Below, piece by piece: positions 17,888 through 24,435 of a stretch of 24,435 bases of DNA. Both the position numbers and the translations under genes were made by a program. Origin of the DNA: an uncultured Saprospiraceae bacterium (GTDB taxonomy: Bacteria; Bacteroidota; Bacteroidia; Chitinophagales; Saprospiraceae); assembly GCA_938002705.1 (NCBI GenBank), contig CALLAG010000281.1, forward strand, positions 1 to 24,435. Direction: 5' to 3'. The number at the start of each line of letters is the position of its first letter. Within the stretch, counting starts at the first letter, position 1. The notes under the pieces are model-generated. The model had not been told where the DNA came from. It was given only the letters and a program-made list of their open reading frames with translations, and did no database searches.

Positions 17888-17980
17888 ATGAAGAATTATT
17901 ATCTTGAGACATATAATTTCATAGCTCATACAGCGTATTGCGGAGATAGAGTATTATATCTATTGAAAGGCAAGATTTAA
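17888..17980 (+). CDS. Possible 30-residue small protein
   Basis: ATG at 17888 opens a 30-codon frame (MKNYYLETYNFIAHTAYCGD, then RVLYLLKGKI) ending in TAA. A terminator-like hairpin begins 7 bp after the stop. There is no family match that I recognise and no clear ribosome-binding site. Alternatively the segment is simply the leader of the 1,404-residue protein, or a small RNA. Coding status is unproven. Confidence 0.22.
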   Translation: MKNYYLETYNFIAHTAYCGDRVLYLLKGKI

Positions 17981-17986
17981 AAACGT

Positions 17987-18019
17987 AGGGGCAGCTAAAT
18001 TCTTGGCTGTCCCTTCTTT
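17987..18019 (+). terminator. Terminator-like hairpin just upstream of the Kazal gene
   Basis: AGGGGCAGC (17987-17995) pairs with GCTGTCCCT (18006-18014), 9 bp with one G-T wobble, around TAAATTCTTG. TCTTTT follows. It lies only 23 bp before the ATG at 18043. It could terminate a short upstream transcript or act as an attenuator in the leader of the 1,404-residue protein. Confidence 0.55.
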
Positions 18020-18042
18020 TATATAAAACAAAATCCATTATT

Positions 18043-21000
18043 ATGAAAAATCAACTACACTTTATTTTTCTTGTCCTTATACTCTTAACATCACATATAC
18101 AAGCACAGGTAAGCACCACTTGCGAGAATACGGAGCTAACACAAGCATGTGGAATTCTATATGAAGATGTATCTAATACTGAAGAAGATACATGGCTTCA
18201 ATTTGTAGCAATAGATAATTTCTTTTTTTGCTTCGTAGATATATTTTGTTCAGCGACAGGAAGGGTCGAGTTTTTTCTGTACGAAGAATGTAATGAAGCG
18301 CCTATTTTTACTTTTGATTTTGAAGGATATAGTGGTGGCGAATTTGGTTATTCTGATCTCATAATCGGACAGACTTATTACATACAGTTTGGAAACATTG
18401 AAATGGCACCATGCGAATTTTTCTATTATGTCGAAAACTTTGGTGAACCGCTGGGTATTGATCTTGCATTTAACGAAACAGAATATGCTGATGGGTGCTC
18501 TGATGACCTATCTGAAAATGGCCAATTCTGTAATGATGAATTTATAAGATTCACTATAGAAGACTTTGGTGTAGAAAACATAGGCATCCTTCAGTTCGAG
18601 GTTTTTGATGAGAACGATAATTTCATAAATTTTGATTGGGAATCAGAAAACGATAACGGTCAAAATACTGCAACATTAGAAAATCCTAATTACATAGATA
18701 TCAGTTTTGAAGAAGCCGGCACCTATAATGTATGTCTTAGTTCTGCAGATATAGAAGGCAACTGTACTGTGCTCTATACGGATTTCCTATGCACGGAAGT
18801 AACTATACTTGAAGGTGGATTAAGAATAGAAGAAACAATCAGCCTATGCTACGAAGATCTGCTCAACGGCATAGAGCCAGATGTAGAAGACGAAAATGGA
18901 ATCCCATGGCAGTCAGGTGAAATATTCTTAGACGATATCGAAGATGGTGTGGTAGAACAATCATTCGAATATGGCTGTGGCTGTATGTTCACAGATATCT
19001 TATACATCGACATTTTATATCCAGGTCAGGAAGGCTGTCGTACACAAGAGATCAAGACCTGTCCCCAATGGAACAGTGGATTACAATTATCAATAGACGG
19101 TACTCCCAGATCGACGACTGCTGTCAACAGTATTTCCGATAATGTCAGTATTAACATCAGTGTGAATGAAGATATTCTACCAGATGACTCTACCATAGAC
19201 TGGTATCTAAGTACTGACGCTAACTTCACACCTGGACAAAGTGGTCAATTCTTAGGATCATCTAATATCGAAAGCAACTGGAATTCTTGTAACCAGCAAG
19301 CCGAGATATTATCTCTTCTAGTAGAAAGCTACTCTGATCCCGAAGAAGAAGTCATGGTTATAGGATCTGGCTCTGGATTCTATGTGGATGAATTAATACT
19401 GGACATAGAGGATAATTGTTCTGATAACTGTCCTACTGATTGTGACAGTCAGACTTTCGGAGATGGTTGTGATTGGACTAATGGAGATACTGTACTTCTT
19501 GAAGGTTGTGACAATATCATATCTGTAGGGCCGGGAGACTTTATACCTCCTAATTCTACCCTCGTATTATTTATCAATAATAAAAGTGTACAATCTCTAC
19601 TGGCCGAAAACTTATGCAGTTCTGAAGGCTGTATATATGTCTTAACTAATAGCTGTGACCGATGCTTAGATGCATTCACTGATAACGCCTCTAATAGCTC
19701 ATATGCCATTATTACCTCCTGTGGAAATTCTTCTATTTCCTATGGCAACAATATAGATAACGGATCAGGTGCATATGTGACTAAAGAACTATTATACGGA
19801 GAGCAAAACAGAGGTAATCTTCCTCCAGGATATATCCAAAGCATTAATGTACAATCCGATGTTAGTGATTTCTTATGGAATGCTGACTGTAATAACTTAT
19901 CTCAAGGGAATGTATATATAAGAGGTATCATCAATAGTCCTATATACAATAGTGCCTGCTGTAGCCCATATACTCCTATCCTAAATTTTAATACAAATTG
20001 CAGCGGCACCAATCCTGAACTAAATTGGGTAGGAGCTACCTCCGTCTTCTTACCGCCTGACATCGAAGTAATGAATGGTGGCTGTGAAGAAGGCTATTCA
20101 TTTGGCAATCAATTTTTCAGTGGTAATCTCGGTATAGCTTATCCTTATCCACTAATTAACGGTACCCATTATGAAAGTACTTGTCCTCTTAACACTCCTG
20201 TGGTATTCTCATCATCTCATAGCCCACAAGATATTTTCTTAGAAGGTACTACGACTGTAACTTATAGTGTAACAGATGGCTGTAATACGCTGACTCATTC
20301 GTTCGATGTGACAGTAATCTGTGAGAATGATAATGTTGATGATGTTTTTGTAGATTTTCCTTGGCTATTAGACATCCTCGATCCTAATGATTGTGATGGT
20401 ATCACGATAGAGCTGTATCAATTTGGAAGTGTCGTATTTCCATATGTGATCATAGATGATGTGGGGACATTATACAGCAATATAGGACTACAATACTGTA
20501 GAGACTTTGCAGGATTTAACTGTGTAGATGCTTACGGCTTAGGCAGCCCATTAAGCACTTGGAATTGTGAGGGATGTAATTGCCCTGCCGTCGTCGATCC
20601 AGTATGTGGCACTGATGGTAATACTTATAGCAATGAATGTGAAGCTACATGTGCAGGTGTAGCGATAGCATCACAAGGTGCATGTGACACTAATGAACCA
20701 GATGAGATATTTACAGAATATCCATGGTTATCGGATATTATAGATCCGAATGATTGCGAAGGTATTACAATAGAATTATATCCATTTGGGAGTACAATAT
20801 TTCCTTATGTTATCATAGACGGAGTAGGAACATTATATAGCAATACAGGATTACAGTATTGTAGAGATTTTGCTGGATTTAACTGTATAGATGCTTATGG
20901 CTTAGGCAGCCCTCTAAGTACCTGGACATGTGATGACCAAGCTGATGACTGTGGATGCACAACCCCATTAATCGCAGTATGTGGTGTAGACGGTAACACG

Positions 21001-22257
21001 TATGATAGTGCTTGTCTTGCAGAATGTGCTGGTGTAGAAGTAGATTATACAGGAGAATGCACGACCACTACAGATGATATATTTACAGAATATCCTATCC
21101 TATCTATGCTTGTTGATCCTAATGATTGTGATGGTACCACAGTAAGTATTTATCAGATCTTCGGTTCATTGTTCTATTTTGTCAGTAGTCCTACGAGTAA
21201 TATATTATACAATCAACTTGGAGATAGATACTGTCAGGACTATCCTAACTTTAGTTGTCTTGACGCCTACGGAATAGATGATACTAACTTAGTTGATTCT
21301 TGGACATGTAACCAAAAAACAGTTTGCTATACTGGAATCCTTACACCTACAAGACCTGAAAATCCAACCCTGGATCCTAATGGTCCTTACTTCCAAGATG
21401 AGATCGTAGAAATGACACTATCATTAATCTATACCGCAGATGAAATAGGTGCTGGTAATAATTGTGCATGGCTACAAGGCATCATACCAGTGTTAGGATC
21501 AGGATGGAATATTCCAGATTCTAATCTTGAACAAAATAGTGAGATTCCAGATGGGTTTGGATGGTACGAGGGTGTAGAGTATAATCTTGAAAATAATGAT
21601 ATTATAATAAGTAATAACTTCTATAATCAACCAGTTCTCTCTTACAATCCAGCAGGCGGTAATCTACAAGCTGGAACATTACTACCAGGAGGATGGTACT
21701 ACTCTTCTCCAGGTTCAGGTGTCAATTGTACTAATGATGGCACCCCAGATAATTCTTGGGGCTTTCCTCAAGCATGTGGCAGCAGCTTTGAATTAGAACT
21801 AAGATTTAACTTAGTGGCTGATCCATGTTATGACAATGGATGTGGTAATGAATGTCTGGATATGGATATCGATATATTTGTCATGACAGATGGAGAGACA
21901 GGTTGTTACTCACAGCAAAGCTGTAACTCTAAGCCTATCTCATTACAAGCCACTAAAGAATGCACCACACCTGGCATACAAGATGATATCAATCTTAGCC
22001 AAAGATCAAAGGAAAGCAATAACATCAACGTCTATCCTAATCCAGTTATGGATGTACTTAATATCAATTACGATGCTGTTTATGAAAATTCTACATTGAC
22101 AATAAGAACTGTCAATGGAACTGTAATAGAAAAAATTCTACTTCAGAAAAGCACAACTGGCTATCAGCTTGATACACAAGATTATCCTTCAGGAATCATT
22201 TTTATAGAAGTAATAGATGGAAATTATCACTCAATAGAAAAGATCATCAAATTATAA
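18043..22257 (+). CDS. Secreted Kazal-domain multidomain protein with T9SS type A sorting domain
   Basis: A 1,404-residue Cys-rich exported protein. Residues 1-22 are a signal peptide (FLVLILLTSHIQAQ). The N-terminal two thirds form Asp/Asn/Cys-rich domains I do not recognise. A single HYR-like stretch lies at about 710-761 (TCPLNTP ... TVTYSVTDGCNTLTHSFDVTV). Residues 769-1089 hold three copies of a roughly 75-residue domain separated by two Kazal-type protease inhibitor domains, at 845-881 and 970-1006. Each Kazal has six cysteines and the VCG.DGNTY signature. The position expected to be P1 is Ala in the first and Thr in the second. The last 78 residues (1327-1404) are a T9SS type A sorting domain (NINVYPNPVMDVLNINY ... 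EKIIKL). It probably acts at the surface; protection against foreign proteases is inference. A strong terminator follows. Confidence 0.88.
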   Translation: MKNQLHFIFLVLILLTSHIQAQVSTTCENTELTQACGILYEDVSNTEEDTWLQFVAIDNFFFCFVDIFCSATGRVEFFLYEECNEAPIFTFDFEGYSGGEFGYSDLIIGQTYYIQFGNIEMAPCEFFYYVENFGEPLGIDLAFNETEYADGCSDDLSENGQFCNDEFIRFTIEDFGVENIGILQFEVFDENDNFINFDWESENDNGQNTATLENPNYIDISFEEAGTYNVCLSSADIEGNCTVLYTDFLCTEVTILEGGLRIEETISLCYEDLLNGIEPDVEDENGIPWQSGEIFLDDIEDGVVEQSFEYGCGCMFTDILYIDILYPGQEGCRTQEIKTCPQWNSGLQLSIDGTPRSTTAVNSISDNVSINISVNEDILPDDSTIDWYLSTDANFTPGQSGQFLGSSNIESNWNSCNQQAEILSLLVESYSDPEEEVMVIGSGSGFYVDELILDIEDNCSDNCPTDCDSQTFGDGCDWTNGDTVLLEGCDNIISVGPGDFIPPNSTLVLFINNKSVQSLLAENLCSSEGCIYVLTNSCDRCLDAFTDNASNSSYAIITSCGNSSISYGNNIDNGSGAYVTKELLYGEQNRGNLPPGYIQSINVQSDVSDFLWNADCNNLSQGNVYIRGIINSPIYNSACCSPYTPILNFNTNCSGTNPELNWVGATSVFLPPDIEVMNGGCEEGYSFGNQFFSGNLGIAYPYPLINGTHYESTCPLNTPVVFSSSHSPQDIFLEGTTTVTYSVTDGCNTLTHSFDVTVICENDNVDDVFVDFPWLLDILDPNDCDGITIELYQFGSVVFPYVIIDDVGTLYSNIGLQYCRDFAGFNCVDAYGLGSPLSTWNCEGCNCPAVVDPVCGTDGNTYSNECEATCAGVAIASQGACDTNEPDEIFTEYPWLSDIIDPNDCEGITIELYPFGSTIFPYVIIDGVGTLYSNTGLQYCRDFAGFNCIDAYGLGSPLSTWTCDDQADDCGCTTPLIAVCGVDGNTYDSACLAECAGVEVDYTGECTTTTDDIFTEYPILSMLVDPNDCDGTTVSIYQIFGSLFYFVSSPTSNILYNQLGDRYCQDYPNFSCLDAYGIDDTNLVDSWTCNQKTVCYTGILTPTRPENPTLDPNGPYFQDEIVEMTLSLIYTADEIGAGNNCAWLQGIIPVLGSGWNIPDSNLEQNSEIPDGFGWYEGVEYNLENNDIIISNNFYNQPVLSYNPAGGNLQAGTLLPGGWYYSSPGSGVNCTNDGTPDNSWGFPQACGSSFELELRFNLVADPCYDNGCGNECLDMDIDIFVMTDGETGCYSQQSCNSKPISLQATKECTTPGIQDDINLSQRSKESNNINVYPNPVMDVLNINYDAVYENSTLTIRTVNGTVIEKILLQKSTTGYQLDTQDYPSGIIFIEVIDGNYHSIEKIIKL
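20347..21309 (+). repeat. Three-copy unrecognised domain interleaved with two Kazal domains
   Basis: Units at residues 769-842, 890-963 and 1014-1089 share the pattern (F)xxxPxLxxxxDPNDCxGxxIxxYxFGSxxFxYV, then LYSNxGxxYCxDFxxFxCxDAYGL and a final WxC. Units 1 and 2 are nearly identical in protein and about 80 percent alike in DNA by eye, indicating a recent duplication of the unit plus Kazal pair. Unit 3 is more diverged and has no Kazal after it. Confidence 0.8.
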
Positions 22258-22264
22258 TACTGTG

Positions 22265-22326
22265 ATAGATATCTAAAACAAATCCCGATTTCACCTTCAT
22301 GTTGGAATCGGGATTTTTTTGTTATA
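22265..22326 (+). terminator. Terminator after the Kazal gene, first copy of a duplicated 62-bp element
   Basis: AATCCCGATT (22281-22290) pairs with AATCGGGATT (22306-22315), followed by a run of seven T. The 62-bp segment is repeated at 24006-24067 with one base changed. Confidence 0.88.
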
Positions 22327-22452
22327 ACTTTACTTTTACCAACCCTTTCTTGTAGATATGTCATTAATCAATTCTTGTATTATAGTTGATATCAATAAAT
22401 GATTCACACCACGGCATACAGAAACACATTCAAAAAGTAATAAAACTATAAA

Positions 22453-23994
22453 ATGAAATATTTTATAAGTATAAGTTTAATGATTGTCTGGGCAAGTTCT
22501 CTTGCCCAGACACCATTTAATAAAGTATATGATTTCAATGGACAGTACCTTCAGATGCATGGTGAGTCACTTGCTGAGATAGACGGTATCTTTTATGCTG
22601 CTGGTGCTGCTATAGAATCATTTGACACCATAGAAGTGAATAGAAATCTATGTGTTGCTTCGTTTGATGCAAATGGCGAAGCACTCAATAGTATCGTGTG
22701 GTACAACGATATCAATACGATTCAAAATACGGTATCTGGCAACAATGAATATCTCCTATACAAGGATCATATATATTATGCTGTAGAATCACATGGGGCT
22801 AATAGGCCTTGCATCATCAAAGTCAATAAAGATCTGACTACTCTCGAACGCTATACCTGTATAGAAGATGGTAGTTCTCAACTACTATTTCCTAAGTCTA
22901 TGACAGAATTCCCTAAAGATAATCTTATTCTACCATTGTCAAATGAACAAACTAAAAAAGAGCAATTAGTAGCTAAGGTGAGTTTACTGGATTCTACTGA
23001 CTGGATAATTAAAGATCTTACTGTGCCAGGACAATTAACCTTTCCTAAAAAGTCATTTAAAGTTCCTGGAGAGGACAAAGTTATCTTAGCAGGACTATAT
23101 GCAGAATTAATTAATGGACAAGGACAGAATCCTAATAATAAGATAGGTTTATACCTGACAACTATAGATTCAGAATTAAATGTCTTAGACAGAACCTACT
23201 TATTTGACAACATCAATTCTGTGGGTCCTGACATGGATGGCTTGATTAATGATAAGGGAGAGATCATCATGACCATGAAGACATTTGATAGGCCACTTTG
23301 GAATGCTACTTTTCAATCTAAACGCCGACCTGCAGTTGTTAAGCTTAATCCTGACCTTACTGTAGCATGGAACAAGCCATTCAGCAGAAGAGAGTATGGC
23401 GACTCTACAGAACAGCATGTTGCCATCATAGAGACACATAATCAGGATGGCTATATCATCACAGGTTACTCTACTTGGGAAAACTATGGCATGATAGGCA
23501 GAATAGACCTGAACGGGGATAGTGTATGGCACTATAAAGTCAAGACATTATACGAGCAGAATAACAATCTCCTAAGAGATGTCGTCAGAACACCAGATGG
23601 AAACTACCTAGCAAGTGGTAGTAGAGCCGTATACACGGATGATGATTCGCTAAAGAGTTTTGTGCAGCTTTGGCTTATTAAGTTTGATGAAAATGGACAA
23701 GTGGTTGATGTAGGAACTACAGCTACAGAAGAGATCACTGCATCGGATGTGGGTATTACAATATTCCCCAATCCTACATCAGAGATCATCTACATACGTC
23801 AGGAAACTACCCATCGTGTCAAGTATGACTTCATAGATAATAATGGACAACTACTTGATAGTAGGTGGCATACTGAAGGGAATCAGATACTGGTATTCGA
23901 AGTAGATGACTATCCTGATGGCATCTATTATCTTAGCGTCAGTGACAAAAAAGGTCACATCATTCAGTCAGAGAAGATCGTGGTGCAGCGCTGA
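22453..23994 (+). CDS. Secreted propeller-like protein with T9SS type A sorting domain
   Basis: A 513-residue exported protein. Residues 1-19 are a signal peptide (YFISISLMIVWASSLAQ). The body shows loosely repeated strands of the type GxIxxxDxNGxxxW and xPDGNYLASGS, for example YIITGYSTWENYGMIGRIDL. These resemble the beta-propeller-like bodies of many Bacteroidota T9SS cargo; I cannot assign a specific family. Residues 435-513 are a T9SS type A sorting domain beginning ITIFPNPTSEIIYIRQ, with a DYPDGIYYLSVSD segment near the end. No catalytic motif is evident. The gene is flanked by two almost identical terminators, so it is probably a single-gene transcription unit. The ATG at 22453 fits the signal peptide. 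Confidence 0.82.
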   Translation: MKYFISISLMIVWASSLAQTPFNKVYDFNGQYLQMHGESLAEIDGIFYAAGAAIESFDTIEVNRNLCVASFDANGEALNSIVWYNDINTIQNTVSGNNEYLLYKDHIYYAVESHGANRPCIIKVNKDLTTLERYTCIEDGSSQLLFPKSMTEFPKDNLILPLSNEQTKKEQLVAKVSLLDSTDWIIKDLTVPGQLTFPKKSFKVPGEDKVILAGLYAELINGQGQNPNNKIGLYLTTIDSELNVLDRTYLFDNINSVGPDMDGLINDKGEIIMTMKTFDRPLWNATFQSKRRPAVVKLNPDLTVAWNKPFSRREYGDSTEQHVAIIETHNQDGYIITGYSTWENYGMIGRIDLNGDSVWHYKVKTLYEQNNNLLRDVVRTPDGNYLASGSRAVYTDDDSLKSFVQLWLIKFDENGQVVDVGTTATEEITASDVGITIFPNPTSEIIYIRQETTHRVKYDFIDNNGQLLDSRWHTEGNQILVFEVDDYPDGIYYLSVSDKKGHIIQSEKIVVQR

Positions 23995-24005
23995 TGTACT
24001 ACAGT

Positions 24006-24067
24006 ATAGATATCTAAAACAAATCCCGATTTCAGCTTCATGTTGGAATCGGGATTTTTTTGTTATA
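24006..24067 (+). terminator. Terminator after the propeller gene, second copy of the 62-bp element
   Basis: AATCCCGATT (24022-24031) pairs with AATCGGGATT (24047-24056), then a T-run. It matches 22265-22326 at 61 of 62 bases; the one change, C to G, is in the loop. Confidence 0.88.
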
Positions 24068-24126
24068 TGTTTTAATATTTTATCTACCCTTCCGGAAAGA
24101 GTCAGAGTTTTATAAAATATTTTATT

Positions 24127-24279
24127 TCATTCTAATAACTTCTTAGCTACGTCTCTTGCAATCTCTAAAGTTTCAGTAATAGTTCTTCCTTGTACGACCA
24201 ATCCTTGAACATCATCAGAAGTAGCTAAATACAAGCCTTCTGGTAGTTTCTCTATATGAATGTTAATTGTTCCTTCCAT
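24127..24279 (-). CDS. Short HicB-like antitoxin-family protein, orphan
   Basis: A 50-residue protein, MEGTINIHIEKLPEGLYLAT followed by SDDVQGLVVQGRTITETLEI and ARDVAKKLLE. It matches the HicB/UPF0150 core (EKLPEG.YLATS.D.QGL..QGRT..ETLEIARDVAKKL). Members of this subgroup, as I recall them, usually run on for 20 or more residues and sit next to a HicA toxin gene. Here TGA comes right after the core and the next sequence downstream is the terminator of the convergent gene. No HicA is seen within the window on this strand. It may be a truncated or solitary antitoxin-like gene. The upstream side lies beyond 24343 and shows no HicA either. Confidence 0.7.
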   Translation of the reverse strand: MEGTINIHIEKLPEGLYLATSDDVQGLVVQGRTITETLEIARDVAKKLLE

Positions 24280-24342
24280 TGACTTTTAGTTTTAATATGT
24301 TACTATTTTTAAAAATACAACATTTCTAATAACCATATTCAA

Positions 24343-24435
24343 TTACTTTCCAAGCCTGTCCCTCCTAAAATCCAGAACCGCATACACAACTCCCACAACA
24401 GCAGATATACAAATACCAAGATACTCTCTGATATC
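24343..24435 (-). CDS. C-terminal tail of an unknown membrane protein (5' part outside window)
   Basis: On the minus strand the frame is open from the window edge to TAA at 24345-24343 and encodes 30 residues. It holds a hydrophobic segment (YLGICISAVVGVVYAVLDF) followed by a basic end (RRDRLGK), as in the last transmembrane helix of a small membrane protein. It lies 63 bp upstream of the HicB-like gene on the same strand. Too short to assign to a family; a chance open frame is possible. Confidence 0.4.
   Translation of the reverse strand, partial: DIREYLGICISAVVGVVYAVLDFRRDRLGK

Overview
The window is AT-rich and gene-dense. It reads as a chromosomal segment of a Bacteroidota bacterium, probably a marine Saprospiria- or Cytophagia-like lineage. 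The evidence is five large secreted proteins ending in type IX secretion system (T9SS) sorting domains, the lack of clear Shine-Dalgarno sites, one good TAnnTTTG-type -7 element, and a carbamoyl-phosphate synthase large subunit of the short Bacteroidota form. The lineage below phylum is inference.

Layout. Positions 1-726 hold the 3' part of a TauE/SafE-family membrane permease (+). Positions 773-1015 hold an orphan UPF0175 antitoxin-like gene (-). It lies between the permease tail and a decayed second copy of that tail (about 1078-1170). carB follows on the minus strand (1168-3984). Next on the minus strand are two paralogous giant secreted proteins (4027-9108 and 9420-12371), built from tandem HYR-like repeats and closed by T9SS type B sorting domains.

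The strand then switches. On the plus strand lie a secreted amidohydrolase (12521-14143), an Asp-box beta-propeller protein with both a lipobox and a T9SS type A tail (14321-16789), a Kazal-domain multidomain protein (18043-22257) and a small propeller-like T9SS protein (22453-23994). A GH16 laminarinase-like enzyme (16937-17800) sits on the minus strand among them. The right end holds a short orphan HicB-like gene (24127-24279) and the C-terminal tail of an unknown membrane protein (24343-24435), both on the minus strand.

Function. Apart from carB, the permease and the small antitoxin-like genes, this is a cell-surface and secretion neighbourhood. The cargo are predicted to cross the inner membrane by Sec and the outer membrane by T9SS; no T9SS machinery gene is in the window. 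The combination of adhesin-like repeats, a protease-inhibitor module, a polysaccharide hydrolase and a secreted hydrolase suggests attachment to and digestion of particulate material, which is inference.

The most striking signal is in the two giant proteins. Their 22 repeats alternate strictly between two types. Every unit has exactly five cysteines, and the second cysteine sits at one of two mutually exclusive positions. This implies a two-domain structural unit, 11 copies in all, with a defined disulfide plan. Other points worth checking are the duplicated permease tail flanking an antitoxin gene, a near-identical 62-bp terminator on both sides of one gene, a three-copy unrecognised domain interleaved with Kazal inhibitors, and a possible small gene with its own terminator upstream of the Kazal protein.
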